A DNA stretch of 64,000 nt from the NCBI RefSeq assembly GCF_000732615.1, contig NZ_JPGL01000013.1, positions 124,001 to 188,000 on the forward strand, in the 5' to 3' direction. Every line of letters begins with the position of its first letter. Position 1 is the first letter of the stretch. The position numbers and the translations under genes are program-made. This DNA comes from Burkholderia paludis (GTDB taxonomy: Bacteria; Pseudomonadota; Gammaproteobacteria; Burkholderiales; Burkholderiaceae). Under the pieces are notes generated by a model. The model saw only the letters and a program-made list of their open reading frames with translations. It was not told the DNA's origin and ran no database searches. Positions 21,623-31,547 of the stretch are shown here, in pieces.

Positions 21623-23059
21623 ATGTTCCAACGCCCGCCCGCCGCCGCTCCCGGCGAAAAGAACCTCACCGTGATGCTCTGGCTCGTCGCGACGGGCTTC
21701 TTCATGCAGACGCTCGATTCGACGATCGTCAACACGGCGCTGCCGTCGATGGCCGCGAGCCTCGGCGAATCGCCGCTGCGCATGCAGTCGGTCGTGATCG
21801 CGTACTCGCTGACGATGGCGGTGATGATCCCCGTGTCAGGCTGGCTCGCCGATACCTTCGGCACGCGGCGGGTGTTCTTCAGCGCGATCCTGGTGTTCTC
21901 GCTCGGCTCGCTGCTGTGCGCCAACGCGCATTCGCTGCAGCAACTCGTCGCATTCCGCATCGTGCAGGGAGTCGGCGGCGCGATGCTGCTGCCGGTCGGG
22001 CGCCTCGCAGTGCTGCGCACGTTCCCGGCCGAACGCTACCTGCCCGCGCTGTCGTTCGTCGCGATTCCCGGCCTGATCGGCCCGCTGATCGGGCCGACGC
22101 TCGGCGGCTGGCTCGTCAAGATCGCGTCGTGGCACTGGATCTTCCTGATCAACGTGCCGGTCGGCGTCGCGGGCTGCATCGCGACCTTCTATTCGATGCC
22201 CGATGCGCGCAATCCGGCCGTCGGCCGCTTCGACCTGAAGGGCTACCTGCTGCTGACGATCGGCATGATCGCGATCTCGCTGTCGCTCGACGGCCTCGCC
22301 GATCTCGGGATGCAGCACGCGGCCGTGCTCGTGCTGCTGATCCTGAGCCTCGCCTGCTTCGTCGCGTACGGGCTGTATGCGGTGCGCGCGCCGCAGCCGA
22401 TCTTCTCGCTCGAACTGTTCAGGATCCACACGTTCAGCGTCGGGCTGCTCGGCAACCTGTTCGCGCGGATCGGCAGCGGCGCGATGCCGTACCTGATCCC
22501 GCTGCTGCTCCAGGTGAGCCTCGGCTACTCGGCCTTCGAAGCAGGGTTGATGATGCTGCCGGTCGCGGCGGCCGGGATGTTCTCGAAACGGATCATCACG
22601 CGCCTGATCACGCGGCACGGCTACCGCAAGGTCCTGCTCGTGAACACGATCATGGTCGGCGTGATGATGGCGAGCTTCGCGCTGATGCGCGACACGGTGC
22701 CCGTGTGGGTGAAGGTCGTGCACCTCGCGCTGTTCGGCGGCTTCAACTCGATGCAGTTCACCGCGATGAACACGCTGACACTGAAGGATCTCGGCACCGG
22801 CGGCGCGAGCAGCGGCAACAGCCTGTTCTCGCTGGTGCAGATGCTGTCGATGAGCCTCGGGGTCACGGTCGCGGGCGCGCTGCTCGCGACGTTCACCGGC
22901 ATGCTGCGCGCCGTGACGCCAAGCAACACGCTGCCGGCCTTCCATGCGACGTTCATCTGCGTCGGGATCATTACGGCCGCGTCCGCGTGGATCTTCGCGC
23001 AGCTCGCACCCGAGATCCGCGGCACCGCACGCAAGACCGATCCGTCCGAGCGCGCCTGA
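21623..23059 (+). CDS. DHA2-family drug exporter (MdtD-like)
   Basis: A 478-residue major facilitator with about 14 membrane segments. The first helix has the DHA2 signature FFMQTLDSTIVNTALPSMA, followed by GWLADTFGTRRVF (motif A) and RIVQGVGGAMLLPVGRLAVLR (motif B). It closely resembles E. coli MdtD along its length and should expel drugs or other hydrophobic compounds by proton antiport. I choose the ATG at 21623; an in-frame ATG at 21590 would add 11 residues and cannot be excluded. No periplasmic adaptor or outer-membrane partner is adjacent. Confidence 0.9.
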   Translation: MFQRPPAAAPGEKNLTVMLWLVATGFFMQTLDSTIVNTALPSMAASLGESPLRMQSVVIAYSLTMAVMIPVSGWLADTFGTRRVFFSAILVFSLGSLLCANAHSLQQLVAFRIVQGVGGAMLLPVGRLAVLRTFPAERYLPALSFVAIPGLIGPLIGPTLGGWLVKIASWHWIFLINVPVGVAGCIATFYSMPDARNPAVGRFDLKGYLLLTIGMIAISLSLDGLADLGMQHAAVLVLLILSLACFVAYGLYAVRAPQPIFSLELFRIHTFSVGLLGNLFARIGSGAMPYLIPLLLQVSLGYSAFEAGLMMLPVAAAGMFSKRIITRLITRHGYRKVLLVNTIMVGVMMASFALMRDTVPVWVKVVHLALFGGFNSMQFTAMNTLTLKDLGTGGASSGNSLFSLVQMLSMSLGVTVAGALLATFTGMLRAVTPSNTLPAFHATFICVGIITAASAWIFAQLAPEIRGTARKTDPSERA

Positions 23060-23250
23060 CGCGCGGCGCGCGCCGTTTCGGACGGTGCGCCGCCGCGCCG
23101 CGCACCATGGCGGTGCATCCGGCCCGATGACACGCGCCTCGATGCCCCGTTCCGTGGCCGCGACGGGCCGCCGCACGGGGTACGTTGCCGTGCACGCTTC
23201 TTGCTCGCCTATTCTGTAGGTAAACTGGCAGCCTTCCTTCGGCCGACATC

Positions 23251-24525
23251 ATGAGCATGATCGAACTCGATCCCCCCGGCTTTCAACCGCCCCGCCCCGT
23301 CGCCGGCGATGACGGGAACCGGCGCACCGTGCTGTACGGCGGCTACACCGTGTTCAGCGTGTTCCAGCCCGTTTTTTCGGTGTCGCACCGCCGCGCGATC
23401 GGCTATCACGCGTCGCTGCGGGCGCACGACGAGGAAAACCGCCAGGTGGCGTCGCACGAGGTGTTCACGCAGGCGGCCCGGCGCGGCGACCTGCTCGAGC
23501 TCGGCCGGCTCGCCGAATCGCTGCATCTCGGCAACTTCCATGCGTTCGACAGCCACGACGAATGGCTCTTCCTGAGCCTGCATCCGGCCGCGCTGATGGA
23601 CACCGTCTACGGCGACGCGATGCTCGCGAACCTGAAGGCGCTCGGGCTGCCGCCGCACCGCGTGGTGCTCGAGGTGCCCGAGCAGGCGGGCGGCGAAACG
23701 CCGCGCTACGCGGCGATCATCGACGGGCTGCGCAAGGCCGGCTTCCTGATCGCGCTCGTCGGCTTCGGCGCGAAGCATTCGAACATCGACCGCGTGTGGC
23801 ACCTGCATCCCGACATCGTCACGCTCGATCGCGGCATCCTCGCACAGGCGAGCGAGCACTCGCATCTCGAGCGCGTGCTGCCGGGGCTGGTGTCGCTGCT
23901 GCACGAATCCGGCCAGCTCGTGTTGATGGGCGGGCTCGCGACCGAGCGCGACGCGCTGATCGCGCTGGAGTGCGACGTCGATTTCGTGCAGGGCCAGTAC
24001 TTCGCGGGGCCGAGCGTCGAACCCGTGCAGCCGCAGGCTGCCGCGGGCTGCATGGATACGCTGTCGGCCGCGTTGCGGCTGCGTGTCGCGCAACGCGAGC
24101 AGACCCAGGCGGAACGGCTCGCGCCGTACGTCGCGGCGCTCGAGGAAGCGAGCCGCCGGCTCGGCGCGGGCGAACCGCTCATCGACGCGGCCGCGACCGT
24201 GCTCGGGCTGCCCGAGACCGCGCGCTGCTTCCTGCTCGACGCATCGGGGCGCCAGATCGGCGACAACGTGCTCGCGCGCGGCAGCGTCTCGCAGCGCGCC
24301 AAGCGCTTCCGGCCGCTGCTGCATTCCGAAGGCGCAAGCTGGGAGCGCCGCCCGTACTTCATCGACGCGATGCGCGCGCCGGGCCGCGTGCACCTGACGG
24401 CGCCCTACCTGTCGATCAACGAGGCGCACCTGTGCGTGACCGCATCGATCGCCGCGCCCGTCGCGGCCGGCATGCAGGTGCTCTGCGTCGACATCAACTG
24501 GGAAGCGGCGCTCAGCCGCGAGTGA
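23251..24525 (+). CDS. Degenerate EAL-domain protein with C-terminal sensor domain
   Basis: A 424-residue protein with an EAL fold at about 30-270 and a PDC/YkuI-C-like domain at about 285-420. Catalytic positions of c-di-GMP phosphodiesterases are missing: the EAL triplet reads YHA in RAIGYHASLR, and the DD of the DDFG motif is replaced (LVGFGAKHSNID). VLEVPEQ, FLSLHP and QGQYFAGP remain. It probably lacks hydrolytic activity and could bind c-di-GMP or act as a protein partner, with the C-terminal domain receiving a signal. The start is ATG 23251 or 23257; neither has a strong ribosome site. It overlaps the convergent methyltransferase by 14 bp. Confidence 0.85.
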   Translation: MSMIELDPPGFQPPRPVAGDDGNRRTVLYGGYTVFSVFQPVFSVSHRRAIGYHASLRAHDEENRQVASHEVFTQAARRGDLLELGRLAESLHLGNFHAFDSHDEWLFLSLHPAALMDTVYGDAMLANLKALGLPPHRVVLEVPEQAGGETPRYAAIIDGLRKAGFLIALVGFGAKHSNIDRVWHLHPDIVTLDRGILAQASEHSHLERVLPGLVSLLHESGQLVLMGGLATERDALIALECDVDFVQGQYFAGPSVEPVQPQAAAGCMDTLSAALRLRVAQREQTQAERLAPYVAALEEASRRLGAGEPLIDAAATVLGLPETARCFLLDASGRQIGDNVLARGSVSQRAKRFRPLLHSEGASWERRPYFIDAMRAPGRVHLTAPYLSINEAHLCVTASIAAPVAAGMQVLCVDINWEAALSRE

Positions 24526-25129
24526 GCGCGGCGCCGGCCGCCTTGCGCACGATCAGCCGGTGCACGCGCTTGCCGGACGATGCGCTGACGACCTCGTACT
24601 CGTCGATCACCTGCGCGCCGGCGCCGAGCGCCGCACGCATCCGCGCCGAATCGAGCGGCGTGTAGAGGCGGCCGCGCTCGTCGCGCGATGCGCCGTTCCC
24701 GGCCACCCGCCAGCTCAGGTACAACGTGCCGCCCGGCATCAGCAGATCGGCCAGCCGCGCGACCGCCGCCGCCGCGTCCGCCTGGTCGAGATGCATGACG
24801 ACCGTTTCGCACAGCACGTTGCGGAACGCGCCCGACGGCACGCCGGCCAGGGCCGGCAGCGCGGCCAGTTCGAAAGTCAGGCCGGGATGATGGCGTCGCG
24901 CCTCGTCGAGCAGCGCGGCGCTCGCATCGTAGCCGCGCACGTCGAAACCGCGCGACGCGAGCCAGGCGGTGTCGCGCCCCGCGCCGCAACCGACGTCAGC
25001 GGTCGGCCCCGGCGAGAAATGCTGCTCGAGCAGCGCGTACATGTCGTCTGGCGCGGCCTGGTCGAGCCAGTCCTGCGCATATTGCGCGGCATGGGCATCG
25101 TAGGCGTCGAGAGTCGGGCGATCCACCAT
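24512..25129 (-). CDS. Class I SAM-dependent methyltransferase
   Basis: A 205-residue Rossmann-fold methyltransferase. Motif I is ADVGCGAGRDTAWLASRGFD, motif II begins VRGYDAS, and LCETVVMHLDQAD and LLMPGGTLYLSW are the later strands. It looks like the TehB/ubiquinone-methylase-like group that acts on small molecules; the substrate is unknown. It is the last of three same-strand genes (DUF962, panE, this one) with a 109-bp gap after panE. Its 3' end overlaps the EAL gene by 14 bp. Confidence 0.88.
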   Translation of the reverse strand: MVDRPTLDAYDAHAAQYAQDWLDQAAPDDMYALLEQHFSPGPTADVGCGAGRDTAWLASRGFDVRGYDASAALLDEARRHHPGLTFELAALPALAGVPSGAFRNVLCETVVMHLDQADAAAAVARLADLLMPGGTLYLSWRVAGNGASRDERGRLYTPLDSARMRAALGAGAQVIDEYEVVSASSGKRVHRLIVRKAAGAALTRG

Positions 25130-25238
25130 GGCGCTTGCTCCGCATAGGCGTCGAATGACGCACTCCGCATCTTAGCCGTTGCGCCGCGCCCGTGGCGTCA
25201 CGGCCGGCCCGTGCGGCGAGGCCCCGCGCGAAGCCTCG

Positions 25239-26285
25239 CTACGCCGGGCGCACGGCGTCGGCACGCGGCGCCTGCGCGGCCAACTCGGCCCATAGCGCAT
25301 CGCCGCGCCACGCCGGGCGGGCCTGGGCGCCTTCCGCATCGTGGACGAGCGCGCACAGTCGCGCGTTGACGGGCGCCTGGCCGCCGAAGCGTTCGGCCAG
25401 CCGCACGACCTCGCCGTTGATCCACTCGATCTCCGTCGCCCGGTGCGCCGCGAGATCGTCGGACATCGACGAACGCGCGAGCGGATCGATCGCGAGCATC
25501 CGGCCGCCGAGCACGCGAAACGCGCCATCGGGCAGGTCGAGCACGGCCGGAATCCACGCGGCCGGCAGCGGTGTCAGCCGCGCGGGGCGAATCGCGGCCC
25601 GTGCGAGCCAGTGCAGCGCTTCGCGCTGGGCGAGCGCGACGCAGCGCCGGTACGCGCGTTGCGCGAGTTCGTCGCGCAGCGGCAGGTTCGCGAGTGCGTT
25701 GATCGCGTTGTTCAGGTTGAGCAGCAGCTTCGCCCACTGCACGGCCGGCATGTCGCGATGCAGCGCGAGCGGCAGCCCGGCGCGCGCGAATGCATCGGCG
25801 AACGGCTGCAGCGCGGGCGACGCAGCGGCCGCGAGCGCGCCCGCCGAACCCTGGTGAAACGCGCCGGGCCCGCGCTCGATCACGTTGAACGGCACCATGC
25901 CGGCCAGCACGGTCGCTTGCGGCAGCGCGTCGCGCAGCAGGTCGGCATTGTGCAGGCCGTTCTGGAAGCTGACCACGACCGTACCCGGACGCAGCACGCC
26001 GGCCAGTTGCGCGGCGGCGTCGCGGGTCGCGGCCGATTTCACCGCGACGAGCACGAGCCGCGCGGCGGCCGCGGCGGCGGGATCCGTCGTGAACACGACA
26101 TCGGCCGGCGCGAGCGTCGCGCGATAACCGTGCTGATCGGTCAGCGTGAGCCCGTGTCGATGGATCGCATCACCAATCCGCGCCCGGCCGACCAGCGTCA
26201 CATTCGCGCCGGCGGCCGCGAGCCGGCCGCCGAGATAACAACCGACGGCGCCCGCGCCGATCACGCAGACCGGCGCGTCAGACAT
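25239..26285 (-). CDS. panE: 2-dehydropantoate 2-reductase
   Basis: A 348-residue ketopantoate reductase-family enzyme that reduces 2-dehydropantoate to pantoate with NADPH in coenzyme A synthesis. The N-terminal NADP motif is CVIGAGAVGCYLGGRLAAAG, the catalytic Lys lies in LVAVKSAATRDAA, and the second domain carries KLLLNLNNAINAL. It is slightly longer than E. coli PanE (303). Several paralogues of this family in Burkholderia act on other 2-oxoacids, so the exact substrate is less certain than the fold. Its start overlaps the end of the DUF962 gene by 8 bp, suggesting coupled translation. Confidence 0.88.
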   Translation of the reverse strand: MSDAPVCVIGAGAVGCYLGGRLAAAGANVTLVGRARIGDAIHRHGLTLTDQHGYRATLAPADVVFTTDPAAAAAARLVLVAVKSAATRDAAAQLAGVLRPGTVVVSFQNGLHNADLLRDALPQATVLAGMVPFNVIERGPGAFHQGSAGALAAAASPALQPFADAFARAGLPLALHRDMPAVQWAKLLLNLNNAINALANLPLRDELAQRAYRRCVALAQREALHWLARAAIRPARLTPLPAAWIPAVLDLPDGAFRVLGGRMLAIDPLARSSMSDDLAAHRATEIEWINGEVVRLAERFGGQAPVNARLCALVHDAEGAQARPAWRGDALWAELAAQAPRADAVRPA

Positions 26286-26802
26286 GCGAGTGCGCGCCGC
26301 CGTGCACGGGCCCGGCCCGGCGCTCGACCTCGCGGCGCACGTCGCCACGCAACCCCGCGAAGAACGCGACTTCGGCGACGACGAACAGCGGCCCGACGAT
26401 CAAGCCGACCAGATCGTCGACGAACGCGGGCTTGCGCCCCTCGAACCAGTGCCCGACGAACTGCACGATCCAGCCGACGACGAACGCACCGATGCCGACG
26501 CCTAGCCATTGCGCGGTCGGCAGCAATGCCAGCGCCTGCGCGGCCCATAGGCCGAGCGCGAACAGCGCGGCCATCACGACCCCGAAACGCCGGTCGAGAC
26601 GCAGGTAGAACAGCACGGACACGACGGCAAGCAGCAGCGCCGGCGACAGCGCGATGCCGGACACCATCCCGACCACCGGCCTCGACAGCAGCACCTCGAC
26701 CGCGAACACGATCATCGGAATGCCGACCAGGTGCGTCGCGATGTTGCGCGCGTCGCGATGGTAGGCCGCATACTGGGAAAGATGGTCTTCGAGCGTCTTC
26801 AT
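26278..26802 (-). CDS. DUF962/Mpo1-like membrane protein
   Basis: A 174-residue membrane protein with four hydrophobic segments (about 26-45, 48-65, 72-92, 98-118). The family is DUF962 (YGL010w/Mpo1): the conserved N-terminal HLVGIPMIVFAVEVL and the later VGHWFEGRKPAFVDDL are both clear, including the His residues thought to bind iron. Yeast Mpo1 is a dioxygenase that removes one carbon from 2-hydroxy fatty acids in sphingolipid breakdown; whether the bacterial protein does the same is unproven. The start at 26802 has AGGAGA upstream. First gene of an operon with panE. Confidence 0.88.
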   Translation of the reverse strand: MKTLEDHLSQYAAYHRDARNIATHLVGIPMIVFAVEVLLSRPVVGMVSGIALSPALLLAVVSVLFYLRLDRRFGVVMAALFALGLWAAQALALLPTAQWLGVGIGAFVVGWIVQFVGHWFEGRKPAFVDDLVGLIVGPLFVVAEVAFFAGLRGDVRREVERRAGPVHGGAHSHV

Positions 26803-26883
26803 GGCGTCTCCTGGTCGGTCGTTGAGCGCTATGATGCGCGTCACGCCCCAGAACCTCTGTCAGCTACCCGACATCGCGTGCCC

Positions 26884-27591
26884 ATGCCCTCTTCGCTCGC
26901 CCCGTATCTGCCGCAGATCGAAGCGAACCCGTGGTTCGCGGCGCTGCCGGCCGCGTTGCGCGCGGATCTGCTCGCGCGTGCGGCGCTGCGCCGGCTGCCG
27001 GCCGGCCACGCGCTGTTCCGGCGCGGCGACCCGCCGTGCGGGCTGTACGCGGTGCTGGCCGGTTCACTCACGATAGGCGCGGTCGACCCGCAGGGCAAGG
27101 AGGCGCTGCTGACGGTGGCCGAACCCGTCACCTGGTTCGGCGAGATCGCGCTGTTCGACGGCCAGCCGCGCACGCACGACGCGATCGCGCTCGACGACGC
27201 GCTGCTGCTGCACATCCCGCAGGCCGCGCTGCTCGCGATCCTCGACGCGACGCCCCAATACTGGCGGCAGTTCGCGCTGCTGATGGCGCAGAAGCTGCGC
27301 CTGAGCTTCCTGACCGTCGAGGCGATGAGCGTGATGCCGGCCGCGCAGCGGCTCGCCGCGCGCCTGCTGATGATCGCCGAAGGCTACGGCGGCATCAGCG
27401 CCGGGCGCACGCGCGTGCGGCTGTCGCAGGAAACGCTCGCGTCGATGCTGTCGCTGACGCGGCAGACCACCAACCAGTTGCTGAAGGCGCTGCAGGCCGA
27501 CGGCGTCGTGCGGCTGCATGTCGGCGAGATCGAACTCGTCGACATCGACGCGCTGCGGCAGGCAAGCGGGCTCGGCGACGGGGCGCACTGA
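26884..27591 (+). CDS. Crp/Fnr-family transcriptional regulator
   Basis: A 235-residue regulator with an N-terminal cyclic-nucleotide-binding fold (about 15-135: FRRGDPPCGLYAVLAGSLTI, WFGEIALFDGQPRTHDAIA) and a C-terminal Crp-type winged helix (RVRLSQETLASMLSLTRQTTNQLLKAL). There are no Cys residues suited to an Fnr-type iron-sulfur cluster, and the residues that bind cAMP in Crp are only partly kept, so the ligand is uncertain. It is divergent from the DUF962-panE operon with 81 bp between starts, which makes that operon a possible target. Confidence 0.88.
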   Translation: MPSSLAPYLPQIEANPWFAALPAALRADLLARAALRRLPAGHALFRRGDPPCGLYAVLAGSLTIGAVDPQGKEALLTVAEPVTWFGEIALFDGQPRTHDAIALDDALLLHIPQAALLAILDATPQYWRQFALLMAQKLRLSFLTVEAMSVMPAAQRLAARLLMIAEGYGGISAGRTRVRLSQETLASMLSLTRQTTNQLLKALQADGVVRLHVGEIELVDIDALRQASGLGDGAH

Positions 27592-27815
27592 ACGGCGTGG
27601 CGCGATCGCGGCGACTCGTCCGTCCGCTCCGCGTCGCGTGTTGAATCCGTTAGCCGCCCCCGCCCGTTCCCGTCATCCGTAGCCGGTGTCGCTCGCCCGG
27701 GCGTTCCGGCGCACGCCGCCCTGGGCCGTCGCGATCGCAAGCGCGACGCGCGGCCGGATGCCCGGCATGGTCGCGCGCCCCGGCAAACGCGGTACTTTCC
27801 CGCGGGACAAAAACA

Positions 27816-27840
27816 AAAAGCCCTCGAAACGAGGGCTTTT
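27816..27840 (-). terminator. Terminator after sodB
   Basis: An 11-bp perfect stem AAAAGCCCTCG/CGAGGGCTTTT with a 3-nt loop has A-runs to the left and T-runs to the right, so it can stop both sodB and rightward transcription. Confidence 0.88.
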
Positions 27841-27882
27841 CGTGGGGTGCCGCGCGCCATGGCGGCGCGCTGGCGCCGGACC

Positions 27883-28461
27883 TTACGCGAAGTTCTTCGC
27901 TGCGAAGTCCCAGTTCACGATGTTCCAGAACGCTTCGACGAACTTCGGACGTGCGTTGCGGTAGTCGATGTAGTACGCGTGTTCCCACACGTCGATCGTC
28001 AGCAGTGCCTTGTCGGCGGTCGTCAGCGGCGTCGCTGCGTTGCTCGTCGACACGATGTCGAGCGAACCGTCGGCCTTCTTCACGAGCCATGCCCAGCCCG
28101 AACCGAACGTGCCGACCGCGGCCTTCGTGAACGCTTCCTTGAACGCGTCGTACGAACCCCACTTCGCGTTGATCGCGTCGCCCAGCGCGCCCGTCGGTGC
28201 GCCGCCGCCGTTCGGCGACAGGCTGTTCCAGAAGAACGTGTGGTTCCAGATTTGCGCGGCGTTGTTGAAGATGCCGCCCGACGACTTCTTGACGATCTCT
28301 TCCAGCGACAGGTTTTCGAATTCCGTGCCCGGGATCAGATTGTTCAGGTTCGTCACATAAGCCTGATGGTGCTTGCCGTAGTGGTACTGGATCGTCTCGA
28401 GCGAGATGGTCGGCGCGAGCGCGTCTTCAGCGTACGGGAGCGGCGGGAGCGTATGAGCCAT
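27883..28461 (-). CDS. sodB: Iron superoxide dismutase
   Basis: A 192-residue cytoplasmic Fe-SOD that converts superoxide to oxygen and peroxide. Metal ligands are H27 ([11 protein letters not shown]), H74 (IWNHTFFW), D157 and H161 ([11 protein letters not shown]). [14 protein letters not shown] with a Gln in the region, and [12 protein letters not shown], favour the iron type. The start [10 protein letters not shown] has no competitor in frame with family likeness. The gene stands alone with its own terminator. No clear Fur box was found upstream. Confidence 0.97.
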   Translation of the reverse strand: MAHTLPPLPYAEDALAPTISLETIQYHYGKHHQAYVTNLNNLIPGTEFENLSLEEIVKKSSGGIFNNAAQIWNHTFFWNSLSPNGGGAPTGALGDAINAKWGSYDAFKEAFTKAAVGTFGSGWAWLVKKADGSLDIVSTSNAATPLTTADKALLTIDVWEHAYYIDYRNARPKFVEAFWNIVNWDFAAKNFA

Positions 28462-28685
28462 GGCAATTCCTTCGTTGAGTATGTAGGGGGGCTGTGTTGG
28501 ATGCTGCCGAGCGTCCGATTGTAGGCGAGGACGAATAACCCCGCAAACTCACGGGCCATTTATCCGCGGTATGCGGCAAAGCGGCGTTTGCGCAACGTCC
28601 GGCCACGCGAGCCGGCGCTGCACCGCATGCGTTCAGCTTCCCGGGACGCCGGTTTCGTCCCGTCGCTTCGCTTGCGCCGGTTGCG

Positions 28686-30068
28686 TCAGATCGTATCGCT
28701 CAGCCGCGGCTGCACGTCGGCAAGCGACACGTCGGCCGAGCCTTCGGCGAGATGCACGGTCAGGCGCCGCTGCGGCTTCAGCGCGTTCGGCGTGCGCACC
28801 GCGCGGCCCGTCTGGGCGTCGATCAGCGCCGCATAGCCACGCTCGAGCGTGCGCTGCGGACTCAACACTTCGAGCCGTGCCGCACAGGCCGATACGCGGG
28901 CCGTGTCACGCTCGTGACGGCGCTGCAAGGCCAGCGCGAGACGTTGCGACAACCCCGCGAGCGCCTGCTGCGCCCGTGACGGATCGGGCCGCGCGCGCTG
29001 CCAGCGCAATTGCGCGAGCGCGAAGCGCGCGCGTGCGTCGCGCACCGGCCGCGACGCCGCCGAAGCCAGCCGCACCGCGAGCTGCTCGATGTGCGTACGC
29101 TGCCGCTGCAGCCGCTCGGCCGGACTCACGAGCCGGCGCGCAAGCCAGTCGAGCTGCTGCGCGCGCTGTTCGAGCCGGCGCGCCATGCCGCGCGCGAGCG
29201 CACGCCGGCGATCGTCAACCTCGCGCAGCAGCAGCGCGCGCTGCGGACTCGCGAGTTCGGCCGCGCCGGTAGGCGTCGGCGCACGCACGTCCGCCGCGAA
29301 ATCCGCGATCGTGAAATCGGTTTCATGGCCGACGCCGCTGACGACCGGCAACGCGCTCGCCGCGATCGCGCGCGCCAGCGCTTCGTCGTTGAACGACCAC
29401 AGATCCTCGATCGAGCCGCCGCCGCGGCACACCAGCAGCACGTCGACCTCGCGGCGCGCATTCGCGGTCTCCACGGCCGCGACGAGCTTTTCGGCGGAAC
29501 CGGCGCCCTGCACGGGCGCCGGATAGACGATCACCGGAATGTGCGGCGCACGGCGGGCGATCGTGGTCAGCACGTCGCGCAGCGCGGCGGCCTGCAACGA
29601 CGTGACGATGCCGATCGCGCGCGGGTGGGCCGGCAGCGGCCGCTTGCGCTCGGCGGCAAAAAGCCCCTCGCCCTCGAGCTGCGCCTTCAGCCGCAGGAAT
29701 GCCTCGTACAGGCGCCCCTGCCCGGTGCGCCGCACGGCCTCGACGTTGAGTTGCACTTCGCCGCGCGGCTCGTACATCGTGACGACCGCGCGCACCTCGA
29801 TCCGGTCGCCTTCGCGCGGCGTGAACTCCGCGTACTGGGCGCGGCCGCGGAACATCACGCAGCGCATCTGCGCCTGCTGATCCTTGATCGAGAAATACCA
29901 GTGGCCGCTGGCGGCACGCGTGAAGTTCGACACTTCGCCCGAGATCCACAACAGCGGAAACGAGCGCTCGAGCATCGTCGAAATCGCGCGATTGAGCGAC
30001 GAGACGGGAATCACTTCGTCGCCGCCGCGGGTCGCGCCCGGTGCGGCAAAAGGAGAGTCGGAGAGCAT
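28686..30068 (-). CDS. xseA: Exodeoxyribonuclease VII large subunit
   Basis: A 460-residue XseA that, with XseB, degrades single-stranded DNA in repair. It has an N-terminal OB-fold ([22 protein letters not shown]), a central catalytic region with the conserved [16 protein letters not shown] and [16 protein letters not shown], and a long C-terminal coiled-coil arm rich in Arg and Gln. The start at 30068 gives the expected short N-terminus before [11 protein letters not shown]; in-frame codons upstream run through A+T-rich intergenic DNA. xseB is not adjacent. Confidence 0.96.
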   Translation of the reverse strand: MLSDSPFAAPGATRGGDEVIPVSSLNRAISTMLERSFPLLWISGEVSNFTRAASGHWYFSIKDQQAQMRCVMFRGRAQYAEFTPREGDRIEVRAVVTMYEPRGEVQLNVEAVRRTGQGRLYEAFLRLKAQLEGEGLFAAERKRPLPAHPRAIGIVTSLQAAALRDVLTTIARRAPHIPVIVYPAPVQGAGSAEKLVAAVETANARREVDVLLVCRGGGSIEDLWSFNDEALARAIAASALPVVSGVGHETDFTIADFAADVRAPTPTGAAELASPQRALLLREVDDRRRALARGMARRLEQRAQQLDWLARRLVSPAERLQRQRTHIEQLAVRLASAASRPVRDARARFALAQLRWQRARPDPSRAQQALAGLSQRLALALQRRHERDTARVSACAARLEVLSPQRTLERGYAALIDAQTGRAVRTPNALKPQRRLTVHLAEGSADVSLADVQPRLSDTI

Positions 30069-30518
30069 GGACGGTCGGATGAATGCTGGCGGCGACACGA
30101 TAGTCCGACGCGCGCGCGGCGTCCAGCGCCGGCCGCATTCGGCGCGATGCGCAGAAGGTGTCCACACTCTGGCAATCGTCCTTCTGAAACGCGCGAAAAC
30201 CGCTGAAAAACCCAGACGATTCCCGATAACGCATTGATTTTTATATATTTTTAAATCTTTCGGAACGATTCTCATCCGATTCGAGGCCCGCCCGGCGGGC
30301 GTTCGACTCAATCCCGCGCGGAGTTCTTCACAGAGTTATCCACAGTCCGCCTCGATCCGGCCCCTCGAACCGCCGCGACCGGGCCCGCTTGCCGCGTTCG
30401 CCCGCGGCGCGCTAGAGTGCCGCCTTCCGCAGCCCCTGCGGCATGTACCACCCACCGGAGAATCCGCCTTGACGAATCCGTCCCACGCCGCGGCGCACGA
30501 CGCGCCGCGCCCGGCCCG
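30069..30518. other. 450-bp divergent region, xseA to lpxK
   Basis: No gene seen. An A+T-rich block at about 30225-30275 (TTTTTATATATTTTTAAAT) is the most unusual composition in this part of the window and probably holds the xseA promoter. GATTCTCATCCGATTC next to it is only weakly Fur-like. A consensus DnaA box lies at 30336-30344. The rest, up to lpxK, is GC-rich without clear signals. Confidence 0.6.
30336..30344 (+). promoter_or_regulatory. Consensus DnaA box upstream of lpxK
   Basis: TTATCCACA matches the strict DnaA 9-mer consensus. An identical box occurs at 38453-38461 upstream of argF. A single box can bind DnaA-ATP as a regulator or be chance, so function is not shown. Confidence 0.4.
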
Positions 30519-31547
30519 ATGAGCGCGCCCGGCGGCCCGCTCGCCCGGCTCGAAGCGCGCCTGACACGCGAATGGCAGCGCCGCGGCGCGCTCGCGTGGG
30601 CGCTGACGCCGTTCGCGTGCGTGTTCGGCCTGTGCGCGGCGCTGCGGCGCACCGCCTACGCGCAGGGCTGGAAGCAGCCGGTCGATGTCGGCGTGCCCGT
30701 CGTCGTGGTCGGCAACGTGACCGTCGGCGGCACCGGCAAGACGCCCACCGTGATCGCGCTCGTGGATGCGTTGCGGGCGGCCGGCTTCACGCCCGGCATC
30801 GTGTCGCGCGGCTACGGCGCGAACGTGACGGCGCCGCTTGCCGTCACGCCCGCGTCGCGCGCGAGTGCGGCCGGCGACGAGCCGCTGCTGATCGCACGCC
30901 GCACCGGCGCGCCCGTCTGGGTATGCCCCGATCGCGTCGCGGCCGCGCAGGCGTTGTGCGCCGCACATCCGGACGTCGACGTGATCGTCAGCGACGACGG
31001 CCTGCAGCACTACCGCCTCTCCCGCACGGTCGAGCTCGTCGTGTTCGACCACCGGCTCGGCGGCAACGGCTTCCTGCTGCCGGCCGGGCCGCTGCGCGAG
31101 CCGCTGTCGCGGCGCCGCGACGCCACGCTCGTCAACGATCCGTACAGCGGCGCGCTGCCGCCGTGGCCCGACACCTACTCGCTGACGCTCACGCCGGGCG
31201 CCGCATGGCACCTCGACCAGCCCGCGCTGCGCCGCCCGCTGTCGCAATTCGCGAACGAGCGCGTGCTCGCCGCGGCCGGCATCGGCGCGCCGGAACGCTT
31301 TTTCGCGACGCTGCGCGCGGCCGGCCTCGCACCCGCGACGCGCGCATTGCCCGACCACTACGCGTTCGCCGACAACCCGTTCGTCGACGACGCCGTCGAT
31401 GCGATCCTGATCACCGAGAAGGATGCAGTAAAATTGGGCGCTTCCTGGCGCGACGCTCGACTGTGGGTCGTCCCCGTCGAAGCCGCGCTCGACCCTCGCC
31501 TCATTGCCCTCGTTGTGGAGAAACTCCGTGGACGCTCGCCTGCTTGA
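30519..31547 (+). CDS. lpxK: Tetraacyldisaccharide 4'-kinase
   Basis: A 342-residue inner-membrane kinase that phosphorylates the 4' position of the lipid A disaccharide. An N-terminal hydrophobic helix ([18 protein letters not shown]) anchors it. The Walker A is [17 protein letters not shown], and [16 protein letters not shown] and [25 protein letters not shown] are family blocks. The ATG at 30519 gives the family N-terminus with WQRRG before the membrane helix. It leads a unit with the Trm112-like gene (20-bp overlap) and kdsB, all serving the lipopolysaccharide core except the small middle gene. Confidence 0.95.
   Translation: MSAPGGPLARLEARLTREWQRRGALAWALTPFACVFGLCAALRRTAYAQGWKQPVDVGVPVVVVGNVTVGGTGKTPTVIALVDALRAAGFTPGIVSRGYGANVTAPLAVTPASRASAAGDEPLLIARRTGAPVWVCPDRVAAAQALCAAHPDVDVIVSDDGLQHYRLSRTVELVVFDHRLGGNGFLLPAGPLREPLSRRRDATLVNDPYSGALPPWPDTYSLTLTPGAAWHLDQPALRRPLSQFANERVLAAAGIGAPERFFATLRAAGLAPATRALPDHYAFADNPFVDDAVDAILITEKDAVKLGASWRDARLWVVPVEAALDPRLIALVVEKLRGRSPA

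Noticed and set aside
30245..30290. Fur box near the xseA promoter (GATTCTCAT)
   Set aside because: Only a half-site resembles the consensus, and neither flanking gene is an iron gene.
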